Origin: Bacteroidia bacterium
GTDB taxonomy: Bacteria; Bacteroidota; Bacteroidia; Flavobacteriales; Flavobacteriaceae
Assembly: GCA_030429955.1 (NCBI GenBank)
Contig: JAUIGO010000010.1
Location: 1-64,000, forward strand
Length of the DNA stretch: 64,000 nucleotides
Direction of reading: 5' to 3'
A model generated the notes under the pieces. The model was not told where the DNA came from, ran no database searches, and saw only the letters and a list, made by a program, of their open reading frames with translations. A program made the translations under genes and the position numbers. Each line of letters starts with the position of its first letter. Within the stretch, counting starts at the first letter, position 1. Below, in pieces: positions 45,325 to 52,458 of the stretch.

Positions 45325-46149
45325 ATGAAAAAAATATTAGTGCCAACAGATTTCTCAGCTCAAGCTGATTATGCCCTTCATGTTGCTTCTCAATTAGCTA
45401 AACGACATAGCTGCGAAATTTACTTATTGCACATGCTAGAGCTGCCAATAAATGAGATTGATGCTTTGAGTTCTCACAGTGATTTACCTGAAGCCATGTT
45501 TTATATGAAATTAGCCAGAAAACGTTTTGACGAAGTTTTGGAGAAACCTTTTTTAAAGAATATAAAAGTTCACGAAATAGTGAAATTCCATCAGGCTTTT
45601 GATGGTATCATAGACACGTGTAAAGAATATAAAATTGACCTAATTATTATGGGTTCACATGGTGTTAGCGGATTTAAAGAAATGTTTATTGGCTCAAATA
45701 CCGAAAAAGTGGTTAGAACTAGTGATGTTCCTGTTTTAGTTATTAAGAACTATCATAAATCATTTAAAGTAAATAATTTTATTTACGCTTCAGACTTTAC
45801 AGAGGAAAATAAAGACCCTTTTAAAAAGGCTGTGAAATTTGCAAAATTAATCAATGCTACTATGCATTTATTAATGATAAACACACCAAATAAGTTTCTA
45901 ACAACTGATGAAGCCGACTCCAGAATTCAAAACTTCATGAAAGGGGTTAGATTTAAAAATTACACTATAAATATTTACAACGATTACACAATTGAAAAAG
46001 GCATCCTAAATTTTGCTCACCACATAGATGCTGGTTTAATAGGAATGAGTACTCATGGCAGAAAAGGTATTGCTCATTTTTTTAATGGAAGTATCAGTGA
46101 AGATTTAGTAAATCATGCCAAACGACCTGTTATTACTTTTAAGATATGA
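45325..46149 (+). CDS. Universal stress protein, two tandem Usp domains
   Basis: A 274-aa cytoplasmic protein with two UspA domains (residues 1 to about 145 and about 150-274). The first begins MKKILVPTDFSAQADYALHVA and has the nucleotide-binding loop 'GSHGVSGFKEMFIGSNTEKV'; the second has 'YASDFTEENKDPFKKAVKFA' and 'STHGRKGIAHFFNGSISEDL'. Both loops look competent to bind ATP. I use the ATG at 45325, since the in-frame region before it overlaps the promoter. It is a single gene next to tRNA-Gln. The role is stress-related by family only. Confidence 0.92.
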   Translation: MKKILVPTDFSAQADYALHVASQLAKRHSCEIYLLHMLELPINEIDALSSHSDLPEAMFYMKLARKRFDEVLEKPFLKNIKVHEIVKFHQAFDGIIDTCKEYKIDLIIMGSHGVSGFKEMFIGSNTEKVVRTSDVPVLVIKNYHKSFKVNNFIYASDFTEENKDPFKKAVKFAKLINATMHLLMINTPNKFLTTDEADSRIQNFMKGVRFKNYTINIYNDYTIEKGILNFAHHIDAGLIGMSTHGRKGIAHFFNGSISEDLVNHAKRPVITFKI

Positions 46150-46183
46150 TCATCTAAAAAAACTTTTTTTATGAAATGCTTTT

Positions 46184-46295
46184 GTTGACCTACTAGGGCT
46201 TGCTTTGACTAAGCTCAGCATAAACTTCTCACACAAATATTTTTATAAAAAACAAAAAATCCCAACCAAGTTAATGATTAGGATTTTAAAATTAT
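46184..46295. repeat. 112-bp tandem unit, outer copy (tRNA-Gln 3' fragment + element + hairpin)
   Basis: Begins with GTTGACCTACTAGGGCT (one mismatch to the tRNA-Gln 3' end), continues with the dispersed element (46203-46230, degenerate) and ends with a hairpin around 46259-46286. It is the same length as the next unit and aligns with it without gaps. Confidence 0.8.
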
Positions 46296-46407
46296 GTTGG
46301 CCTACTAGGGCTTACTTCGACTGCGCTCAGCATAAACTTCTCGCCCTTTCAAATTATTATTAAACAGAAAAATCCTAACTCTTAATTGAATTAGGATTTT
46401 AATTTTT
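46296..46407. repeat. 112-bp tandem unit, inner copy
   Basis: Begins with GTTGGCCTACTAGGGCT, identical to 46408-46424 in the 3' half of tRNA-Gln, then the dispersed element CTTCGACTGCGCTCAG... (46315-46342), then the tRNA terminator hairpin. The true tRNA starts exactly one unit further on. Confidence 0.82.
46371..46398 (-). terminator. Terminator of tRNA-Gln
   Basis: AATCCTAA...TTAGGATT inverted repeat, T-rich on the minus side, 10 bp after the tRNA 3' end. A degenerate second copy is at 46259-46286, 112 bp away. Confidence 0.65.
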
Positions 46408-46408
46408 G

Positions 46409-46481
46409 TTGGCCTACTAGGGCTCGAACCTAGACTCTTCTGGACCAAAACCAGACGTGTTGCCAGTTACACCATAGGCCA
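46409..46481 (-). tRNA. tRNA-Gln (anticodon UUG)
   Basis: A 73-nt tRNA on the minus strand. The acceptor stem TGGCCTA/TAGGCCA, D stem GTGT/ACAC, anticodon stem TCTGG/CCAGA with loop TTTTGGT (anticodon TTG), and T stem CTAGG/CCTAG with loop TTCGAGC all pair perfectly. The discriminator is A and CCA is not encoded. It reads CAA and, by wobble, CAG. It has its own promoter and is followed by degenerate repeats of its 3' end. Confidence 0.97.
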
Positions 46482-46498
46482 TCATGTAATTGAGCGTG

Positions 46499-46528
46499 CA
46501 AATTTAGTACAAACTTTTATTTGCGCAA
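46499..46528 (-). promoter_or_regulatory. Promoter of tRNA-Gln
   Basis: Minus-strand TTG (46526-46528, in TTTG), 19-nt spacer, TAAATTTG (46499-46506), full -7 match; the tRNA 5' end is 18 nt further on. The -33 region lies in the palindrome TTTGCGCAAA (46520-46529). Confidence 0.7.
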
Positions 46529-46632
46529 ACATTTTTCGTATAAAATAACAAGATTCCCTTAACGTTTACTTAAAAACCTTTATACGTTATATAATTATTC
46601 TTAAATTCGCCAGCAGTAATAACTCATGAAAT

Positions 46633-49600
46633 ATGACACAATCAAACTTTAAAAAGTGGAATACCATTTTAGGATGGTTAGCTTTTTTAGTAGCTCTAAT
46701 AACATATACTTTAACTGTTGAACCCACCGTTAGCTTTTGGGATGCTGGTGAATATATACTGACCTCATCAAAATTACAAGTTGGGCATCCACCTGGAGCG
46801 CCTTTGTTTCAAATGCTTGGGGCATTTTTCTCAGTATTTTCTACAGACCCTTCACAAATAGGTTGGTTAATGAATATGATGAGTGCTGTTTCTAGTGCCT
46901 TTACTATTTTGTTTATGTTTTGGTCTATTACCTTATTGCTTAAGCATATTATTGGATCTACTGAAACGCTTTCAAAGGCTCAAGGCCAAGCTGTTCTTGG
47001 GAGTGCTTTAGTTGGAAGTTTAGCTTTTACGTTTACAGATTCGTTTTGGTTTAATGCTGTTGAAACTGAAGTTTATGCTATGGCTACTATGATTATGGCC
47101 ATTATGTTTTACTTAGGTTTAAGATGGGAACAAGACATGGATAAACCTCGTGGTAATAAATGGCTCATCTTAATTTCATTTATTGTCGGATTATCTTTTG
47201 GTGTTCACTTTATGGGATTATTAACCATTCCAGCTATTGGTCTAATCTATTTCTTCAAAAATTACAAAACTGTAACTGTAAAAAATTTCATCATTGCTAA
47301 TGTTGTTGTGGTTGCCATTTTATTGTTCATTTTTAAATTATTGGCACCAAATATTCTAAGATATTTTAGTGCTCTAGAGATTTTCTTTGTCAACTCTATT
47401 GGACTTCCTTTTAACTCAGGATCAGTAATTGCAGGATTAATTTTAGTTGCAGGTTTTTACTTCGGAATCAAATACACAAAAGAAAAAGGATTAAAACATC
47501 TCAACACAGGAATTTTATGTGTGGCTTTTGTAATTATTGGGTTTTCAACGTGGTTAATGCTTCCTATTCGAGCTAATGCAAACGTTATTATCAATGAGAA
47601 TAATCCTTCAAGTGCAAGAGAATTACTTGCCTATTACAATTTAGAGCAATATCCAAAAACACATTTGTTTTATGGCCCTCAATTCACAGATATGTATTCT
47701 GGTCTGGATGAAAACAATCCTTATGTAGATGATAAACCAAAATACGAGAAAGATTTTGAAAAAGGAGAATATGTCATCGTAAATGACTACAAAAATGCTA
47801 CTCAAAATTACAACTCTAAACATGCCTCCATTCTTCCAAGAATGTGGAGTCAAGAGCATGCAGAGAACTATATGATGTATACGGGTTATTTGGATTTTAA
47901 ACTAAAACCTGAGTTTCAGATGCAGAACGAATTGCGTGGCCTTATTGCTGAAACTAAAAGCAAAGCAGCGCAAGGTCTCGTGGATTATGAGGATTATCAC
48001 AGTTTTTTAAGTCAATTTGCAAAATACATTGATGTTGAAAAACCATCCATGGGCTCAAACATTGCTTTTATGTTAGAATACCAATTGGGTTATATGTATT
48101 GGCGTTACTTCATGTGGAACTTTACAGGACGCCAAGATGACATTCAAGGAAAATACGATTCACATGGTAATTGGATTAGTGGCATCAAACCCATAGATGA
48201 GTGGCATTTAGGTTTGTCTCAGGATAACTTGCCAAGTGATGTGCTTAATAATAAAGCCAGGAACACCTATTACTTTTTACCTTTAATTTTAGGATTGATT
48301 GGCTTATTCTTTCTTTATAATAAAGATAGAAAGCTTTTCTGGACAATGCTTGTGTTTTTTCTCTTTACAGGATTAGCCATTCAAGTTTACACTAATGTAA
48401 GACCTTTTGAACCAAGAGAACGTGATTATTCAGTTGTAGGATCGTTTTATGTATTCGCTATTTGGATTGGTTTTGGTGCTTATGCCATTTTTAATGCATT
48501 ACAAAAATACAGTAAGCATCAACTTCTAGCTCCAGCTATTTCTGTTTTGTGCTTAGCATTGGTTCCTGGAATATTAGCTGCTAATAATTGGGATGACCAC
48601 GATCGTTCTGGTAGGGAAACTGCTCACGCAATGGCTATAAAGTATTTAGAATCTTGTGATCCGAATGCTATATTATTTACCATTGGTGATAATGATTCTT
48701 TCCCACTATGGTATGCTCAAGAAATTGAAGGCATTCGTACTGATGTTCGAGTGGTCAACACAAGCTTGTTTCAAACCGATTGGTACATAGATCAAATGAA
48801 GCGTAAAGCATATGAAAGTGATCCTATTCCTTCATCATTAACACATGATAAATACAAGTTTGGCACACGCGACTATATTTTAAAGGACACTATTACCAGT
48901 GATACCATTCCAATTAAGGAATTCATGAACTTTATTACTAGTGACGACCCAAGAACAAAATACAGACATATACTTCAACAACAAGGATATGATATTAGCA
49001 GAATTCGTAATCAAGAGCTAAACGCAAATTATTTACCAACAGAAAATATTAGAATTCCTGTTGATAAAGACGCTGTATTGAGAAATGGGATTGTTGCTGA
49101 AAAAGATGCCGATAAAATTGTGCCATATATTGACATTAAAATAACAGGTAATGTGTTGACGAAAAACCGATTATTAATGCTAGACATTGTGGCCAACAAT
49201 AATTGGGAACGACCTATTTATTTTACAGGTGGCGCATTTGGTGATGATGACTACATCTGGATGAAAGATTATTTACAGCTTGATGGTTTATGCTATAAGT
49301 TAGTGCCAATTAGAACATCTGTTGATCGTGCAAACCCGTTTGATATGGGACGCGTTGATCCAGAAAAAATGTATGACTTAGTAAGTCAATGGGAGTGGGG
49401 AAATAGTGGTAATGATGATATATACCATGACGTTGAAAGTAGAAAAAACGGCATCACTTACAGAGGAAATTTAGCCAGATTAATTGAAGCTTTAATCAAT
49501 AATGATGAACCTGAAAAAGCTGAAGAAATTACAGACTTGGCCATGGAAAAAATGCCAGTTGATATCTTTGGTTATTACACCTTATTAGAACCATACATTA

Positions 49601-49944
49601 GTGCTTATTACCAAGTAGAATCTAAAGATAAAGCACGTAATTTGTTTAAAGACGTATCTAAAAAATATCAAGAAAACCTAACCTATTACAGCTCCTTATC
49701 CATAAAGAACCAACAACGAATGTTCGAAGAAATTTACACTGATATTGAGCGTTATAGAGGTTTAGTTGACGTCATCATAATTAATGACGATGACGAGGAA
49801 TTCATTAAAACAGAAATGGAAACTTTCAATAACACTTTACGCTTGTTTAGTCAACTTATAGGCGACGATTCTTATGAAGAACCTGAACGTACAGATATTG
49901 ATATTCCTTCTGATTCAAATGTAATTGAAATAGACAGCAATTAA
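46633..49944 (+). CDS. DUF2723 / GT117-like membrane glycosyltransferase
   Basis: An 1103-aa membrane protein. The first third has about eight helices and the DUF2723 signature 'TVSFWDAGEYILTSSKLQVGHPPGAPLFQMLGAFF' (Asp-Glu next to the first loop, typical of GT-C glycosyltransferases). Four or more further helices lie around residues 545-660 and a periplasmic soluble C-terminus (about 660-1103) contains 'FTIGDNDSFPLWYAQEIEGIRTDVRVVNTSLFQTDWYIDQMKRK'. The family is placed with protein O-mannosyltransferase-like enzymes; the donor and acceptor are unknown. It is followed after 5 bp by a polysaccharide deacetylase, suggesting a glycan or envelope role. Confidence 0.88.
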   Translation: MTQSNFKKWNTILGWLAFLVALITYTLTVEPTVSFWDAGEYILTSSKLQVGHPPGAPLFQMLGAFFSVFSTDPSQIGWLMNMMSAVSSAFTILFMFWSITLLLKHIIGSTETLSKAQGQAVLGSALVGSLAFTFTDSFWFNAVETEVYAMATMIMAIMFYLGLRWEQDMDKPRGNKWLILISFIVGLSFGVHFMGLLTIPAIGLIYFFKNYKTVTVKNFIIANVVVVAILLFIFKLLAPNILRYFSALEIFFVNSIGLPFNSGSVIAGLILVAGFYFGIKYTKEKGLKHLNTGILCVAFVIIGFSTWLMLPIRANANVIINENNPSSARELLAYYNLEQYPKTHLFYGPQFTDMYSGLDENNPYVDDKPKYEKDFEKGEYVIVNDYKNATQNYNSKHASILPRMWSQEHAENYMMYTGYLDFKLKPEFQMQNELRGLIAETKSKAAQGLVDYEDYHSFLSQFAKYIDVEKPSMGSNIAFMLEYQLGYMYWRYFMWNFTGRQDDIQGKYDSHGNWISGIKPIDEWHLGLSQDNLPSDVLNNKARNTYYFLPLILGLIGLFFLYNKDRKLFWTMLVFFLFTGLAIQVYTNVRPFEPRERDYSVVGSFYVFAIWIGFGAYAIFNALQKYSKHQLLAPAISVLCLALVPGILAANNWDDHDRSGRETAHAMAIKYLESCDPNAILFTIGDNDSFPLWYAQEIEGIRTDVRVVNTSLFQTDWYIDQMKRKAYESDPIPSSLTHDKYKFGTRDYILKDTITSDTIPIKEFMNFITSDDPRTKYRHILQQQGYDISRIRNQELNANYLPTENIRIPVDKDAVLRNGIVAEKDADKIVPYIDIKITGNVLTKNRLLMLDIVANNNWERPIYFTGGAFGDDDYIWMKDYLQLDGLCYKLVPIRTSVDRANPFDMGRVDPEKMYDLVSQWEWGNSGNDDIYHDVESRKNGITYRGNLARLIEALINNDEPEKAEEITDLAMEKMPVDIFGYYTLLEPYISAYYQVESKDKARNLFKDVSKKYQENLTYYSSLSIKNQQRMFEEIYTDIERYRGLVDVIIINDDDEEFIKTEMETFNNTLRLFSQLIGDDSYEEPERTDIDIPSDSNVIEIDSN

Positions 49945-49949
49945 CAGTG

Positions 49950-50615
49950 ATGAATTTTACACCTGTAAAAGTTCCAAAGGTTGTAAAAAAAATGTTTCCA
50001 AATTTTATTTGGAACATTGATTCCGAAGATAAAACTTTATATCTCACTTTTGATGATGGCCCAACACCTGAAATCACAGGTTGGGTTTTGGATCTCTTGA
50101 AACAATACAATGCCAAGGCAACTTTTTTCTGCATTGGAAAAAATATTGAGCAACATCCCGAAATTTATAATAGAATTCTTGATGAAGGGCACACTATAGG
50201 CAACCACACATACAATCATTTAAAGGGTTGGAAGGTCAATACTAAAGATTATTTAGAGAATACTATGTTATGTAATCAGGTTTTAATTGATAAAATTGAA
50301 CAATCAACAATCTTCAATCGTCAATCATTAATCGTCAATCTATTCAGACCTCCTTATGGCCGCATGAAACCAAAACAGGCCAAACTGCTAATTGATGAAG
50401 GATATAAAATTGTTATGTGGAGTGTTTTGTCTTTAGATTGGGATAAAAATGTATCTGAAAATCAATGCTATAAAAACGTAGTAGATAATACAATTTCAGG
50501 CGATATTATAGTATTCCATGATAGTTTAAAGGCTTCTAGAAACCTTCAATACACACTTCCCAAGGTGCTTGAATATTACAGTAATTTAGGTTATAAATTT
50601 AAGAGTATTCCTTAA
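49950..50615 (+). CDS. Polysaccharide deacetylase (NodB domain)
   Basis: A 221-aa carbohydrate esterase 4 protein. Motif 1 'TFDDGPTPEI' (Asp35, Asp36), motif 2 'HTIGNHTYNH' (His86, His90), motif 3 'FRPPYGRMKP' and the final 'IIVFHDSLKA' are present, so it should be an active metal-dependent deacetylase of N-acetyl sugars. I use the ATG at 49950; a GTG one codon earlier is possible. Residues about 117-130 come from a short repetitive DNA stretch (50301-50340). The 3' end overlaps the convergent thioredoxin-like gene by 17 bp. Confidence 0.9.
   Translation: MNFTPVKVPKVVKKMFPNFIWNIDSEDKTLYLTFDDGPTPEITGWVLDLLKQYNAKATFFCIGKNIEQHPEIYNRILDEGHTIGNHTYNHLKGWKVNTKDYLENTMLCNQVLIDKIEQSTIFNRQSLIVNLFRPPYGRMKPKQAKLLIDEGYKIVMWSVLSLDWDKNVSENQCYKNVVDNTISGDIIVFHDSLKASRNLQYTLPKVLEYYSNLGYKFKSIP
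50301..50340. repeat. Short repeat stretch within the deacetylase gene
   Basis: AATCGTCAATC occurs twice (50316-50326 and 50330-50340) within a run of CAATC/AATC words. It is read in frame between motifs 2 and 3. Confidence 0.7.
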
Positions 50616-50895
50616 TAAGACCAATAAGAGTATTGGCGTCTTGCTCACCACTTTGGCGCCATTTCATTTCGCCATTCTTATAAATGATTAGAGTTGGCAA
50701 CCCTTTAATACGAAGGGCTTCTGCTAAATCCTTGTTTTTATCAACATCAATTTTAATCACCTTAGCTTTGTCACCAAGTGCAGCAGCAACGTCTCTTAAC
50801 ACGGCGTGCATTGCAGTAGATTCATCATCCCAATCGGTAAAAAAATCCAATAACACTGGAATGTCTACATCAATAAGTTCCCCAAATTTTGACAT
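50599..50895 (-). CDS. Thioredoxin-fold protein without active-site cysteines
   Basis: A 98-aa thioredoxin-like protein. The fold is clear ('PVLLDFFTDWDDESTAM...', 'AKVIKIDVDKNKDLAEALRIKGLPTLIIYKNGEMKWRQSG', with the cis-Pro in GLPT). Where thioredoxin has WCGPC this protein has WDDES, and it contains no cysteine, so it cannot be a disulfide reductase. It may be a binding or chaperone protein. It begins after a candidate promoter and an inverted repeat. The conserved remainder suggests it is not a decaying gene. Confidence 0.85.
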   Translation of the reverse strand: MSKFGELIDVDIPVLLDFFTDWDDESTAMHAVLRDVAAALGDKAKVIKIDVDKNKDLAEALRIKGLPTLIIYKNGEMKWRQSGEQDANTLIGLIKEYS

Positions 50896-50925
50896 AATTA
50901 CAAGTTTTAGTCAAGTGTGCTATTA

Positions 50926-50960
50926 CAAACCTACAATTTTTTATTCGTTTTGAAAACCAA
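50926..50960 (-). promoter_or_regulatory. Candidate promoter of the thioredoxin-like gene
   Basis: Minus-strand TTG (50958-50960), 24-nt spacer, TAGGTTTG (50926-50933), full -7 match. The spacer is slightly long. A 10-bp inverted repeat abuts its upstream side. Confidence 0.42.
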
Positions 50961-50961
50961 T

Positions 50962-50985
50962 AGGTTAAATATGGCTATTTAACCT
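50962..50985. repeat. Perfect inverted repeat AGGTTAAATA/TATTTAACCT
   Basis: A 10-bp arm pair with loop TGGC, between the phosphoesterase stop and the thioredoxin-like promoter. It lacks a strong T tract, so it could be a weak terminator or an operator. Confidence 0.6.
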
Positions 50986-51033
50986 AAAATTAAAAATACT
51001 CAAAATTATTTTAAAAACAACTTTTTCATGTTA

Positions 51034-52260
51034 TTATACTGGTTGTGAACCTTTTTTAAGTTCAATCACAGTAATTTCTGGCCAAATACCAACTCGACCA
51101 GGATAAGCCAATACACCAAACCCTCTGTTTACATTAATATATTGACCAGCTTCTTTGTAAATTCCTGCCCAATACTTATAACGCCATTTTACAGGACTCC
51201 ATTTCACCCAACCTGGTATTTCAATACCAAATTGCATACCATGCGTATGACCACTTAAGGTTAAATGATAATGATATTCGTGCTCAACTACTTGATACTG
51301 CCAATGCGATGGATCATGGCTCATTAAAATTTTAAAATCGTTAGCATTTACATTAGTAATCGCTTTTTCTAAATCGCCTTTTTGTTTAAACCCTTTTCCC
51401 CAGTTTTCTACTCCAACAATTGCAATTCGGTCATCACCTTTCTCAATAAATCGGCTTTCATTAAGCATTAAATCAAAGCCTATTTCTTTTTGAATTGCTT
51501 TTAAATCCTCTAAATTTTTCTGCTTTTCTTCGGCTGTGTCCCAATCTACATAATCACCGTAATCATGATTTCCAAGTACCGAATAAATACCATCATTAGC
51601 TTTTAGTTTTTTAAAAACAGCTTTCCAAGGTAACATTTCGGTGGCTTTATTATTAACCATGTCACCAGTAAACATAATAGCGTCAGATTGTTGTTCATTA
51701 ATTAAATCTACAGCATAAGATACTTTCTCTATATTATCAAAACTTCCACTATGAATATCACTAATTTGAGTGATTTTATAACCATCAAAAGCCTCTGGTA
51801 GGTCATCAAAATGTAGCGTATATTTTAATACTTTAAAATTGTACTTGCCTTTATACATACCATATAACAATGATGTAAATGGTATAGCCGCAAGACCTAA
51901 AGCTATCTGACTAACAAATTTTCTGCGTGATGGTAAATGAAAGGTATCGTTTGAAGAAAATACTTTATTATAAATGCCTGTCAAACCTCTAAAAATATCT
52001 TCACCAAACATAATTGGTACGACTACTATTTTTAGAGCTAAAAGCGTAAGTAAAAATCCAAAAGCATAACTTTTTTCTGGAGATAAAACCCTTCCGTCAC
52101 TAGCTTGTGTAAATTGATATATAAAATTACCTACAACTACTACAGACACTAAAATATGTAGATAATGAATCCAATTATTTTTGGTAATGGTTTTTATTGC
52201 CTGAAAAGCATAAAAATCTACTATTGCGTAAATCGCAACAAATATCATCCATCTTATCAT
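51034..52260 (-). CDS. Membrane-anchored metallophosphoesterase
   Basis: A 408-aa protein with four N-terminal helices (about residues 4-20, 30-48, 65-85 and 115-135) and a calcineurin-like phosphoesterase domain (about 150-400). The metal-binding motifs are 'SDIHSG', 'GDMVNN', 'GNHDYG', 'SHDPSHW' and 'SGHTHG', all intact. Similar proteins act on lipid intermediates such as UDP-diacylglucosamine or on unknown phosphodiesters. I prefer the ATG at 52260 to the upstream 52386 because the extra residues are Cys-rich and form another hydrophobic segment not typical of the family. Confidence 0.88.
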   Translation of the reverse strand: MIRWMIFVAIYAIVDFYAFQAIKTITKNNWIHYLHILVSVVVVGNFIYQFTQASDGRVLSPEKSYAFGFLLTLLALKIVVVPIMFGEDIFRGLTGIYNKVFSSNDTFHLPSRRKFVSQIALGLAAIPFTSLLYGMYKGKYNFKVLKYTLHFDDLPEAFDGYKITQISDIHSGSFDNIEKVSYAVDLINEQQSDAIMFTGDMVNNKATEMLPWKAVFKKLKANDGIYSVLGNHDYGDYVDWDTAEEKQKNLEDLKAIQKEIGFDLMLNESRFIEKGDDRIAIVGVENWGKGFKQKGDLEKAITNVNANDFKILMSHDPSHWQYQVVEHEYHYHLTLSGHTHGMQFGIEIPGWVKWSPVKWRYKYWAGIYKEAGQYINVNRGFGVLAYPGRVGIWPEITVIELKKGSQPV

Positions 52261-52406
52261 TACGTGTTTTTCATACTTTGTACAAAAATAACTCCAAAAC
52301 TTACATTCTACAGCTATTTTAATAAACATTAACAGTATACAATAGCTTCCAACAGTAAAGACCAAAAATATGACAGTCAAAACCATTTTTATAACAATAT
52401 GTTTTA

Positions 52407-52435
52407 TTGTGATTAACTAAGTTTTATTATCTTTC
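52407..52435 (+). promoter_or_regulatory. Candidate promoter of the N-glycan cluster
   Basis: TTG (52407-52409), 18-nt spacer, TATCTTTC (52428-52435, 7 of 8 to TAnnTTTG), with the start codon of the first GH92 gene 24 bp further. It may drive the four-gene run to 60065. Confidence 0.5.
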
Positions 52436-52458
52436 AGCTTCTATTTCAAAAACCACTA

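Noticed and set aside
46150-46407. tRNA-like repeats as tRNA pseudogenes or an attachment site of an island
   Set aside because: Only the 3' end is repeated, no integrase or foreign genes are near, and spacing is a tandem 112 bp rather than flanking an insert.
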